NCBI RefSeq assembly: GCF_002080455.1
Contig: NZ_CP020555.1
Location: 5,678,501-5,742,500, forward strand
DNA: 64,000 nt
DNA from: Streptomyces sp. Sge12
Lineage (GTDB): Bacteria > Actinomycetota > Actinomycetes > Streptomycetales > Streptomycetaceae
Reading direction: 5' to 3'
This document shows positions 51,819-60,339 of this stretch, one piece after another; positions within the stretch are counted from its first letter, which is position 1, and every line of letters begins with the position of its first letter. The position numbers and the translations under genes were made by a program. The notes beneath the pieces are model-generated. The model did no database searches, had not been told where the DNA came from, and saw nothing but the letters and a program-made list of their open reading frames with translations.

Positions 51819-53411
51819 GTGGATCAGCTAGCTCTGCTGTTCGTGCTCCTCCTCGGGGCCGTGATCACGGTGCCGCTCGGGGACCGGCTCAAACTGCCCG
51901 CGCCCGTCCTCATGACCATCGGCGGGGTGGTCCTCGCGCTGGTGCCGGCGGTGCCGAACGTCGAGATCCCGCCCGAGTTCATCCTGCCGCTGGTGCTGCC
52001 CCCGCTGCTGTACGCCTCCGTGCAGCGCACCTCCTGGCGGCAGTTCGCGGCCAACGTCCGGCCCATTCTGCTGCTGGCCGTGGCCCTGGTGTTCGTCACC
52101 ACCGCGGCCGTGGCCGCCGTCGCCAACGCGGTCGTGCCCGGTCTGCCGATCGCCGCGGCCGTCGCGCTCGGCGCGCTCGTCGCCCCGCCCGACCCGGTGG
52201 CCGCCACCGCCGTCGCCGGATCGCTGGGGCTGCCCCGCCGCATGGTGTCGATCCTGGAGGGCGAGGGGCTCTTCAACGACGTGACGGCCATCGTGCTCTA
52301 CCACGTGGCCGTCGCCGCCGTCGTCAGCGGCAGTTTCTCCTGGCCCGACGCGCTCGGGGAGTTCGTGCTCTCCGCCGTGGTGGCCGTGGCCGTCGGGCTC
52401 GCGCTCGGCTGGATCACCAACCGGCTCATGGGCCGGCTCGGTGACGCCACCCTGCAGATCGGACTGACGCTGCTGGTGCCGTTCGTCGCGTACGTGGTGG
52501 CGGAGGAGCTCCAGGGCTCGGGGGTGCTGGCCGTGCTCACGGCGGCCCTGTTCCTCGCCGAGTACGCGAGCGACGCCGACGACGTGCTGGGGCGGCTCGC
52601 CGGGCACACCTTCTGGGAAGTCGTCGACACGCTGGTCACCGGTGTGGCCTTCGGCCTGATCGGGCTGGAGCTGCACAACGTCTTCGGGACGGCGAAGGAC
52701 CGCGCGTGGGAGATGGCCGGCTGGGCGGCGGTCGTGGTCGCGACGGTGGTCGGCGTACGGCTGCTGTGGCTGCTGCCGGCCGGCTGGCTCGCGCAGAAGC
52801 TGCACCAGCGGCGCGACTACGACGAGGAGATCCCGCTGAGCTGGCGGGAGAGCGTGGTGATGTGGTGGGCGGGGATGCGCGGGGTGGCCTCGGTGGCCCT
52901 GGCCCTCGCCATTCCGCTGCGGACGGACGCCGGTGAGCCCTTCCCCGGGCGCGACCAGATCATCTTCATCGCGTTCGCGGTGATCATGACCACCCTGGTG
53001 TGCCAGGGGCTGACCCTGCCGTGGCTGGTGCGGCGGCTGGGCGTGGAGGCCGACACGGACGCCGACCGGGACGCCGAGCGCCTGCTGGCGATCCGCGCGG
53101 CGAAGGCGGCCAAGCAGCGGCTGCGGGAGATCCAGGAGGTGGAGGACCTCCCGGAGGACCTGACCGAGCAGCTGTACCGGCGCGCCTACGACGTCGGGGC
53201 CAGGATCAGCCCCGACATGGTGGACGAGGAACGCCGCGAGGCGTACGCGAAGCGGGTGGAGCGGCTGCGCGACATCCAGCGGATCCAGCGCGAGATGATG
53301 TCGGCCGCCCGCCACGAGATCCTGGCCGCCCGCAGCGAACCGGGCTCCGACCCGGAGATCGTGGACCGGGTGCTGCGCCACCTGGACGTCCGCAGCCTGC
53401 GGGCCCCCTAG
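51819..53411 (+). CDS. CPA1-family Na+/H+ antiporter
   Basis: The 530-aa protein has about twelve membrane helices and a charged cytoplasmic tail (about 405-530). The core shows ALVAPPDPVAATAVAGSLGLP and EGEGLFNDVTAIVLY, whose acidic ND/PPD motifs carry the ion site in NhaP/CPA1 exchangers. WAGMRGVASVALALAIP is also typical. It expels Na+ or K+ for H+. The GTG at 51819 follows a G-rich ribosome-binding site. It is the last clearly chromosomal gene before the mobile region. Confidence 0.9.
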   Translation: MDQLALLFVLLLGAVITVPLGDRLKLPAPVLMTIGGVVLALVPAVPNVEIPPEFILPLVLPPLLYASVQRTSWRQFAANVRPILLLAVALVFVTTAAVAAVANAVVPGLPIAAAVALGALVAPPDPVAATAVAGSLGLPRRMVSILEGEGLFNDVTAIVLYHVAVAAVVSGSFSWPDALGEFVLSAVVAVAVGLALGWITNRLMGRLGDATLQIGLTLLVPFVAYVVAEELQGSGVLAVLTAALFLAEYASDADDVLGRLAGHTFWEVVDTLVTGVAFGLIGLELHNVFGTAKDRAWEMAGWAAVVVATVVGVRLLWLLPAGWLAQKLHQRRDYDEEIPLSWRESVVMWWAGMRGVASVALALAIPLRTDAGEPFPGRDQIIFIAFAVIMTTLVCQGLTLPWLVRRLGVEADTDADRDAERLLAIRAAKAAKQRLREIQEVEDLPEDLTEQLYRRAYDVGARISPDMVDEERREAYAKRVERLRDIQRIQREMMSAARHEILAARSEPGSDPEIVDRVLRHLDVRSLRAP

Positions 53412-53480
53412 GCGTATTGATCACGAGTGTTGTCGACACTCGGCAGGTCTTGGACATGCCGAGGGTCTCCGGTGTGGCGT

Positions 53481-53594
53481 GAGCTGCCGGGAACCCATGG
53501 CGTTGCACATGTCGCGGCCGAGATGGGCATATCCAGGGCCACCCTCACCGATGGGCCCGACGCCGGCGGACGGAGGTCGACGCGGGACGTCTGA
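53481..53594 (+). pseudogene. IS481-type transposase, N-terminal remnant
   Basis: The frame reads ELPGTHGVAHVAAEMGISRA before drifting out of the family and stopping at TGA 53592-53594. VAHVAAEMGISRAT matches the N-terminal helix-turn-helix that I recall from Streptomyces IS481 transposases. No start codon, DDE domain or full length remains. Confidence 0.5.
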
Positions 53595-54110
53595 CCTGTC
53601 AGTTCCCCATGCCGTGCTGACACCGTGTCGACCCTGGTCGCGGCACCACGGCGACCAGCACCAACGACATCGCCCGCGACCTCACCATCTGGATGGCCGC
53701 CCGTGACTTCCCCGGCCGGCCCGGCCCCAGCCGCCCTCCTGGCTCGAAGAACCGGCGGCCGGCTCCCCGTTACGACGTCGGACGCGTCCTCGCAATCGGC
53801 GAGTGCTGCATCCGAGCCGGCAAGCTCAGAATGATAGGAGGAATCCACCGATCTGGTATTCCAGCCCTCACGGAACTCCAGGTGCGGGATGGCACTCTGC
53901 ATCGCCGAGTACAGCGCGGGCGGCACCTCGTAGACCGCGGTCTCCAGAAGGTCATCGTCCCGGCCGGGGAACAGATCTCTGATCCTCGGAATCTCAACTC
54001 GGTTGCGGCCAGTGATATGTGAGGCTTGCTCGTCGCTGCCTCAGCCGATGAGGTGCCACCCGAGGGTTCCGGTGCTGATGTCGTCTGAGTGGCGTTTGAG
54101 CTGCTGTTTC

Positions 54111-54260
54111 ACCGGTCAGGGCGAGGTTGTGCATGGTGGCGGCGGCGTGGTGGAGGCCGTCGCCCTTCTGGCGGCAGCTGCGGAGGATGGTCCCGTTCTT
54201 CATGCGGGCGGAGGTGTGCTCGACTGGAATTCGCCGCCACCGCCCGCCCTGCATGCACAC
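54111..54260 (-). pseudogene. IS5-type transposase, C-terminal remnant
   Basis: On the minus strand the frame reads RRIPVEHTSARMKNGTILRS, then CRQKGDGLHHAAATMHNLALTG. This fits the last 45 or so residues of IS5-like DDE transposases (VEHAIARMK, then HNLALTG). The frame continues past the usual end without the family pattern, and the rest of the gene is missing. Confidence 0.65.
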
Positions 54261-54383
54261 GGCTCGGCCGGGCGCTTCTGGAGGCCGGCGAGATGGCCTT
54301 CCCGGCCGAATCCCAGGTGCCCTGGCAGAGTTCTGAGCAGGCCAAGGGCCCGAAGAGGGTCCGCCAACGAGGGGAGATCAGCA

Positions 54384-55523
54384 GTGGCAACACCCACCGA
54401 GGGGGAACCGTTCGCCGAGGCGGCGGGCGAGGCGGTACAGACCGCCGTCATGTCAGTGCGGCTGATCATGGCCATCGCCGATGCCGTCCGACGGCACCAG
54501 CAGCGGCGGAACAAGGGCGACGAGGACGACCTGCCGCCCGTCGAGCAGGCGAAGGAGGACGCGAAGCAGGAACTCAAGGACCTGCTTCCCGCCGACGTCG
54601 CGATGGCTTTGACGGCCGGTGCGGACTGGCCCCGGATGGCACAGCAGCTGATGGCGTTGAAATCGGCCGGAGTGGACCTGGAGCAGCTGCTGCCCCGTAT
54701 CGGGGAGATCGCGGTGACCGTGCGGGACCAGGTCGCCGCGAACGAGTCCCGGGTGGCCGGCGAGGGCACAGGGACGTGGGAGCGGATGCTGCGCGAGACC
54801 CTGCCCGCCGGGCCGGTGCGCGAGGCGATCCTGTCCTCGCCGACGTGGCCCGACATCGCGGCGACGATGGCGAGGCTGGAGGAGAGGGGCGTTGATGTAC
54901 GGAAGATCTTGGCTTCCGCGCACGACGAGGGAATCGGCGTGGACCGGGCGGTTGCGAAGGTGATGTCGGCCGGCGAGGTACCGACCACGAGCAGGGATGC
55001 CCTGCTGTCGTGGGGGCCGCTGACGACGGGGCTCGACATCCCTGCGAACCTCGACCTGGGCGACCGTGTGCGGGCCCTGCGCCAGCTCTCGATCTCCCTT
55101 GAGGAGAACGAGGGATTCGTGCAGCTGGTGAGAGACGCGATGCCCGGCCGGGAGAACGACGCGAACCTGATGGTGACCTCGAAGCAGTGGCCCCTGGTGG
55201 CCGCGCGGATGGCGAAGATGGAGAGCGAGGGAAAGCCGGTCGCGGACCACCTTGCCGGGCTGATGAAGGACACGTCGTGGGAGAAGGGCCCGGGAACGTC
55301 CGGGTCGCGCCTGGCACATGCAGCGGCCCACGTTCTTTCGCACCCGCCGGGCGAGGCCCCGGCCGTGGGGCGGCAGACGGTCAACACGGCGGCAGCGCGG
55401 TCGCAGTCGACCACCGTGGGCCCTGCCAAGGCGCAGGCGGCCAAGGGCGGGGCGTCTGCCGAGCGGGGTGTGGCCCCGCACCGGGAGGCTGCACCGGCGG
55501 CGAAGTCGGGCAGGACCCGATAG
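54384..55523 (+). CDS. Mobile-element protein with three WP repeats, unknown
   Basis: The 379-aa protein has three repeats anchored at W82-P83, W155-P156 and W269-P270. In each, a Gly follows 14 residues after the Trp and a Leu or Ile 21 after (WPRMAQQLMALKSAG, WPDIAATMARLEERG, WPLVAARMAKMESEG). Similar WP-x-A motifs occur, as I recall, in actinobacterial relaxases and other plasmid proteins. The N-terminal 65 residues are charged and helical, and the last 80 are Ala/Gly/Pro-rich. I chose the GTG at 54384 because GAGGGGAG lies 7 nt ahead. The longer frame starts in IS debris. The function is unknown; an accessory role in conjugation is inferred from context. Confidence 0.65.
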   Translation: MATPTEGEPFAEAAGEAVQTAVMSVRLIMAIADAVRRHQQRRNKGDEDDLPPVEQAKEDAKQELKDLLPADVAMALTAGADWPRMAQQLMALKSAGVDLEQLLPRIGEIAVTVRDQVAANESRVAGEGTGTWERMLRETLPAGPVREAILSSPTWPDIAATMARLEERGVDVRKILASAHDEGIGVDRAVAKVMSAGEVPTTSRDALLSWGPLTTGLDIPANLDLGDRVRALRQLSISLEENEGFVQLVRDAMPGRENDANLMVTSKQWPLVAARMAKMESEGKPVADHLAGLMKDTSWEKGPGTSGSRLAHAAAHVLSHPPGEAPAVGRQTVNTAAARSQSTTVGPAKAQAAKGGASAERGVAPHREAAPAAKSGRTR

Positions 55524-55533
55524 CCCACGCGCG

Positions 55534-55566
55534 CGTGCCGCAGACCATTTCCGGGTCTGCGGCACG
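55534..55566. terminator. Bidirectional terminator between convergent genes
   Basis: A 13-bp stem (55534-55546 with 55554-55566) with a 7-nt loop (atttccg) lies 10 nt after the WP-repeat gene and 23 nt from the end of the convergent hydrolase gene. It can serve both. Confidence 0.8.
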
Positions 55567-55589
55567 TGTCGTGTCCGGCGGGGGAGCGG

Positions 55590-56654
55590 TCAGGGGCGGG
55601 TGGCCCCGAAGTAGTCCCCGGCCGGCATGGCGGAGACGAGTGACTGGAGCTCGACGACGCGACCGGTGCGCGGGGCGTGCAGGACGTTTCCGTCGCCCGC
55701 GTAGATCGCGACGTGGTAGATGCTGCCCGAGCTGCCGTGGGACCAGAAGAGGAGATCTCCGGGTTTGAGGGCGTCGCGGGAGACCGGTCGGCTGGAGGTG
55801 GCGCCGTACTGGGCGGCGGCGACGCGCGGCAGTTGGATGCTGGGCCAGTACGCGTACTGGACGAGTGAGGAGCAGTCGAATCCGACGGTGGAGCTCGCCG
55901 AGCAGCTGCCGTTCAGGTAGCCGTTGGTTCCGTCGCAGAAGCCGGTGGTCGGGCCGGAGGGGCTGCCGCCTCCCCAGGAGTAGGGGGTGCCTGCTCGGGC
56001 TGCGGCTCTGCGCAGGGCGTCCGCACCGCTGCCGGAGCCGGAGATCTCAAGGAGGCCCGGGCCCTGGAAGCGGGGGAGCTCGGCGAGGATGTCGTGCACG
56101 TAGTCGTAGGTCTCGCCGCGGGCGAAGGACCTGGGTGGCACGCCGCGGTAGTCCTCGACGGCTCCCCATCCGGCGTTGTATCCGGCGAGCGCGAGCGCCC
56201 GCGGGTCGCCGCCGTATCCGGAGGACTTGGCCTGCTTGAGCAGCGAGCACATCATGCGGCCCTGGGCCGTTACTGCGTCGCCGATGTCCCAGGGGGAGGC
56301 CTCGCCGTTGCCGTCGGCGTCCCGGCCCCACGTGGCCCAGGTGCCGGGCATGAACTGTGCGGGGCCCTGGGCGCCGGCCTCGGAGGTCGCCTCACTCCGG
56401 GTGGTCTTGAACTTCGACTCCGCCCACAGCTGGGAGGCGAGCAGAGCCGGGGTCATCTCGGGCTCCGGGCAGGCGGCGTCGGCCTGGAGGATCCAGGACC
56501 GGAACTCCGCGGGCACGCCCTGCAGCCCGCCGCCCCCGTCGGTTGCGTCGGCGGCCTTGGCGTCGTCGTCGAGCAGGACGACGGCGGTCAGGGCGGTGAG
56601 CGGCAGCACGATGGCGGCTATCACCGCGATGGCGGCTCCGACGAGCACTTTCAT
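55590..56654 (-). CDS. Bifunctional lytic transglycosylase/NlpC-P60 wall hydrolase (VirB1/TcpG-like)
   Basis: The 354-aa protein has an N-terminal membrane anchor or signal (1-28) and an SLT domain (about 45-195). Catalytic E79 lies in QLWAESKF, with GAQGPAQFMPGTW and ALAGYNAG following. An NlpC/P60 domain (about 208-354) carries C261 (GFDCSSLVQYAY), H314 (YHVAIYAG) and H326. Such two-domain hydrolases are typical of Gram-positive conjugation systems, where they open the wall for the channel. The ATG at 56654 has GGGGGGA just ahead. It is transcribed away from the secretion operon across a 617-nt divergent region. Confidence 0.9.
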   Translation of the reverse strand: MKVLVGAAIAVIAAIVLPLTALTAVVLLDDDAKAADATDGGGGLQGVPAEFRSWILQADAACPEPEMTPALLASQLWAESKFKTTRSEATSEAGAQGPAQFMPGTWATWGRDADGNGEASPWDIGDAVTAQGRMMCSLLKQAKSSGYGGDPRALALAGYNAGWGAVEDYRGVPPRSFARGETYDYVHDILAELPRFQGPGLLEISGSGSGADALRRAAARAGTPYSWGGGSPSGPTTGFCDGTNGYLNGSCSASSTVGFDCSSLVQYAYWPSIQLPRVAAAQYGATSSRPVSRDALKPGDLLFWSHGSSGSIYHVAIYAGDGNVLHAPRTGRVVELQSLVSAMPAGDYFGATRP

Positions 56655-57271
56655 GTGGTCCCCCCGCGGGCGTGAGTCTCGCTTTGCGGTCGTTGTTCGG
56701 GTGGTGCGCTTTCGGGCGTACTAGATCACGTGATGGTTCACCTGCGCTTTCGAGTTGAGGTGGGGTCAGATCGCTCGAGAGCGTCGGAGCCAGTGGGTCC
56801 GCTTGTCGAGGTGTGAGCGGTGCATGCGCCGGCCGTCCGGGTGGCTGCGCACCAGCGGGCAGGGCGTCCGCGTCCGGCGGGGGGCGTAGTGGCGCTTGTT
56901 GACGGGGTTCAGAGGTCGTCCAGGCGTGGAGATTTCGGATCGCGAAGGCTTCGCGAGGTCTCGTACCGGGCGAAGCCGGGCGGCTCGGGAGCGGGTTTCG
57001 GCACCCCGCGAGTGTGGCTGGAATCCATCTTTGAGATTTGGCCTGAAATGACATGCCAGGAGTGATCTTCCTGACGTCCAGTTCTTCGTACGGGTCGGGA
57101 AATCAGACGCACCCCCTGCGGCGACGGTCCTCCGCGGGACGCGATCAACGACCTGACCTCCGATGATCTGAAAAACCCTGCTCCGGATCGACAGAGGGAC
57201 ACGCTAGCCTCAGGGGGCCCGCGAACCAGGTTCGTGGTCCTTAAACACAAGACACAGGGGGGAGTTGCGGT
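56655..57271. promoter_or_regulatory. Divergent regulatory region of the transfer genes
   Basis: About 617 nt, AT-richer than its surroundings, with no convincing gene. Three inverted repeats stand out: ATCACGTGAT at 56725-56734, CGCTC-GA-GAGCG at 56772-56783, and CGAACC-A-GGTTCG at 57222-57234. A -10-like TAGCCT (57205-57210) lies just ahead of the last one, so that palindrome would fall near the start of the secretion operon's transcript. A basic minus-strand frame (NPVNKRHYAPRRTRTPCPLV, about 56780-56930) is open but has no clear start. Confidence 0.5.
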
Positions 57272-57771
<500 letters not shown>

Positions 57772-57775
<4 letters not shown>

Positions 57776-58065
57776 CCACCACCTCCACCGAGCTCTTCAC
57801 GCTCGCCGCGCTGATACCGGGCGGATCGCCTACCGCCATTCCCGGGATGGACGGCCCCGTCACGAAGATCTTCGGATATGGGCTGTGGTTGCTGATCCTC
57901 GCGGGGGTCGGCGGAACCGCGTTCGGCGTCTACAAGCTCGCGGTGTCGGACAAGAGCCGCAGCGGCGGCGGCAGCGAGCCGTTCAAGTGGATGGGCGGAG
58001 GGGTGGCGGCGATCCTGCTGGCCGGATCCCTGATCACCATCCTCAACGGAATCGCGGGCGGCTGA
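57772..58065 (+). CDS. Small two-helix membrane protein, pilin-like (VirB2/TrbC type)
   Basis: The 97-aa protein has two hydrophobic segments (about 33-54 and 73-93) separated by a short polar loop (DKSRSGGGSEPFKW). It carries a leader-like N-terminal third ending IPGGSPTAIPGMDG. Size, topology and place at the head of the operon match VirB2/TrbC-like subunits. Sequence similarity is too weak by eye to be sure. ATG and stop codons overlap or touch both neighbours. Confidence 0.65.
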
Positions 58066-58066
58066 C

Positions 58067-58870
58067 ATGTCGCGGACGAGGGGGACGTGGAACACCAAAG
58101 GCATTTGGGCCGCCGGCGTAGCGCTGGCCGCGGTCCTGGTCCTGACGGCCTATTCGATGCTGGCCGGAGGCGACGGCGGGGCGGACGCCCCGGCCAAGAG
58201 CGGGGCGAGCGCCAGCCCGGGAGCGACCGGTGCGGCGAGCCCCGCGCCGACGTACGCGGCGCCGGCGGACTGGACCGAGCCCGAGCGGTGGACGGCGCTG
58301 CCGCGGGGGCAGCGCACGGACGACCGCGGGAGCCAGGTCGGATTCCCGCACACCGTGGAGGGCGCCGCGGCGATGGCCGCGGCCGCCAGCGCCACCCGCA
58401 TCGAGGGCGAGACGTCCACCACGGACGAGCAGCTGCGGATCTACCACTCCTACATGGGCAAGAGCGACCAGACCGCGGAGAACGCGAAGAAGATCGACAC
58501 GGCCGGGCAGCAGGCCGATGCAGCCCTGTCCCAGGAGATGGGCGTGAGCGCCGGGCAGCCCCTGCCGTCCGGTGCCTACGTGCGCGGCACCGTCGTCGGC
58601 TACAAAGTGGTCAAGAAGGCAGCCGACGAGGTCAGCGTGTGGCTGCTGACCCGGGTGGTCCAGAAGACCGGGGAGACGAAGCAGGAGGACGGCTCCTACA
58701 CCCGCACCCTGCTGGGCGTGCAGTGGCAGGACGGCGACTGGAAGCTGACCGCGGCCGCCACCAGCCGGGCCCAGCAGGACGTCGCGGGCGAGGCCCAGCC
58801 TCCGATGGTCGCGCCCGGCGACGCGGAGTTCAACACGGGCGGCTGGACGGCCATCCGGGAAGCGTCGTGA
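58067..58870 (+). CDS. Bitopic transfer protein, VirB8/TcpC-like
   Basis: The 267-aa protein has one N-terminal membrane helix (about 12-32), an Ala/Ser/Pro-rich spacer (35-65) and an external domain. The domain (YHSYMGKSDQTAENAKKIDT, VRGTVVGYKVVKKAADEVSVWLLTRVVQKTGE, VQWQDGDWKLTAA) has the alternating pattern of an NTF2-like fold, as in VirB8 and TcpC. Such proteins form the inner-membrane scaffold of conjugation channels. It starts 1 nt after the previous stop and overlaps the next gene by 4 nt. Confidence 0.7.
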   Translation: MSRTRGTWNTKGIWAAGVALAAVLVLTAYSMLAGGDGGADAPAKSGASASPGATGAASPAPTYAAPADWTEPERWTALPRGQRTDDRGSQVGFPHTVEGAAAMAAAASATRIEGETSTTDEQLRIYHSYMGKSDQTAENAKKIDTAGQQADAALSQEMGVSAGQPLPSGAYVRGTVVGYKVVKKAADEVSVWLLTRVVQKTGETKQEDGSYTRTLLGVQWQDGDWKLTAAATSRAQQDVAGEAQPPMVAPGDAEFNTGGWTAIREAS

Positions 58871-60339
58871 GACGGCGCCTGGCGGGCCTGCTGCTCGCCC
58901 TGGCCGCCGTCTTCGCGATGTCGGTGTCCGCGCCGCAGCCCGCGGCCGCCGACCCGATCTCCGGCGGCATCAACGTGGCGTGCAAGGTCGGCGCCGGCGC
59001 TGTGGTGGGCACCATCCTGGGGCCCATCGGAGGGATAGCCGGCGGATTCGGCAGCGGGAACCTCTGCGACAAGGTCAGCAAGGCCGCCTCCGAGAAGATC
59101 AAGGAGGAGTGGAACAACGTCAAGAAGAGCATGCTGGGCGACATCATCGTCGCCATCGAGGACGCGGCGAACTGGGTCCTCAAGAAGGTGCTCACCGTGG
59201 CGCTCATGGGGCCGTCGGTGGACCTGGAAGGCACCGGCCTGTGGGGCGGGAAATCCACGCTCGCGGGCATGCTCATGTGGCTCGGGCTGGTGATCGCAGC
59301 AGCAGGGGTCATGTGGCAGATCGGCAAGATGGCCCTCACCGGGCAGGCCAAGCACGTGGGCCGCTCCATGCTGGGGTGGGTCGAGAACATGGTCCTGTCC
59401 ACCATCGGCGTGAGTCTCTTCGCGACGCTGCTGGTGATCGGAGACGCCATCAGCACGGGCCTGGTGAACGCGACGTTCGCCGACGACAACGCAGCCTTCG
59501 AGCGGATCATCGCGGTCATGATCCCCAAGGGCGTCGGCAACCCGATTCTCATGCTCGGCATCGTGCAACTCATGGTCATCGTCGGCTTCGTGCAGCTGGT
59601 CATGGTGTTCTTGCGCCAGAGCGCCATTCCGATCATCTGCCTGCTTCTGCCCGTGGCCGGCGGAGGACGGACGGGCGGCGACGTCACCCGCCAGTGGGCA
59701 CCGAAGCTCATCACCAGCGGACTCGTCATCGTGGCCTACAAGCCGATCCTCGCGATCATCGTGTGCACGGGCTTCAGCGAGTTCGGCAAGAGTCAGACCC
59801 TCGCGGAATGGCTTCGCGGCTGCGCCACCCTGCTCCTCGGGGTACTCGCCCCCGGCCCCCTGAGCAAGATTTTCGCGCCCTTCGGCGCTGCGGTCGGCGG
59901 CGGAATGGCCATGGGCGGGGCCAGTGGCGCCCTGGGCGCTGCCGCGGGCTTCCTCGGCGACAAGGTCGGTGGCGACGGTGGTGGCGGTGGCGGTGGCGGC
60001 GGTGGCGGGGAGCCGGCCAGCCCCGTGCAGCGCGCACAGTACGTCGAGCAGAGCATGGGCCCGCAGGGCGGCGGTGGCCAGGACGGCACCGCGGGCGCCG
60101 ACGCCCAGGCCCAGGCCGCCCGGAACGAGAGCGGCAGGATTCCGGCCCAGGCCACGGGCGAAGAAGCAGCCGTCGGCGCCGGCAAGACCGCGGCCACGAC
60201 CGGTACGGCAGGCACAGCCGCTTCTACCGGTACGGCTGCTGCAGCAGGCCCGGCTGTGCTCGCAATCAAGGTCATTGACGGCGTCAACGACACCGTCCAG
60301 GGAGCAAGTGGACAGATGGGCGGGGGTAATCAGCAGTGA
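58867..60339 (+). CDS. Polytopic VirB6/TrbL-like channel protein
   Basis: The 490-aa protein has a cleavable signal (MRRRLAGLLLALAAVFAMSV, likely cut after AAA near residue 29). Six or so membrane helices follow (about 40-360), then a Gly-run (GGDGGGGGGGG) and an Ala/Thr/Gly-rich tail. This is the profile of VirB6/TrbL-type inner-membrane channel proteins in Gram-positive systems. The GTG at 58867 overlaps the upstream stop (GTGA). A longer reading from 58087 is a different frame of the upstream gene and is rejected. Confidence 0.78.
   Translation: MRRRLAGLLLALAAVFAMSVSAPQPAAADPISGGINVACKVGAGAVVGTILGPIGGIAGGFGSGNLCDKVSKAASEKIKEEWNNVKKSMLGDIIVAIEDAANWVLKKVLTVALMGPSVDLEGTGLWGGKSTLAGMLMWLGLVIAAAGVMWQIGKMALTGQAKHVGRSMLGWVENMVLSTIGVSLFATLLVIGDAISTGLVNATFADDNAAFERIIAVMIPKGVGNPILMLGIVQLMVIVGFVQLVMVFLRQSAIPIICLLLPVAGGGRTGGDVTRQWAPKLITSGLVIVAYKPILAIIVCTGFSEFGKSQTLAEWLRGCATLLLGVLAPGPLSKIFAPFGAAVGGGMAMGGASGALGAAAGFLGDKVGGDGGGGGGGGGGGEPASPVQRAQYVEQSMGPQGGGGQDGTAGADAQAQAARNESGRIPAQATGEEAAVGAGKTAATTGTAGTAASTGTAAAAGPAVLAIKVIDGVNDTVQGASGQMGGGNQQ

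Larger units (their letters stand above)
53412..54383. mobile_element. Insertion-sequence debris at the element border
   Basis: Nearly 1 kb without an intact gene. It begins with two small inverted repeats: CGAGTGT/ACACTCG at 53424-53442, and cggca/tgccg around 53441-53461, like an IS end. An IS481-type transposase start (plus strand) and an IS5-type transposase end (minus strand) are the recognisable pieces. Between them, 53621-54022 is open on the plus strand (STNDIARDLTIWMAARDFPG) but has no start signal and no family I recognise. The minus strand over 53815-54005 also looks protein-like. Confidence 0.6.

Noticed and set aside
54003-54383. N-terminal extension of the WP-repeat protein to 506 aa
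   Set aside because: The extension overlaps the IS5-type remnant on the other strand, is low in recognisable sequence, and a good ribosome-binding site precedes GTG 54384.
53412-54383. Possible attachment site or tRNA at the element border
   Set aside because: No tRNA gene, integrase or direct repeat pair is visible inside the window, so no att site can be claimed.
58087-60339. 750-aa reading that would fuse a long N-terminal part to the VirB6-like protein
   Set aside because: Its first 260 codons are a wrong frame of the VirB8-like gene. A GTG at 58867 with signal peptide and GTGA overlap gives a proper start.
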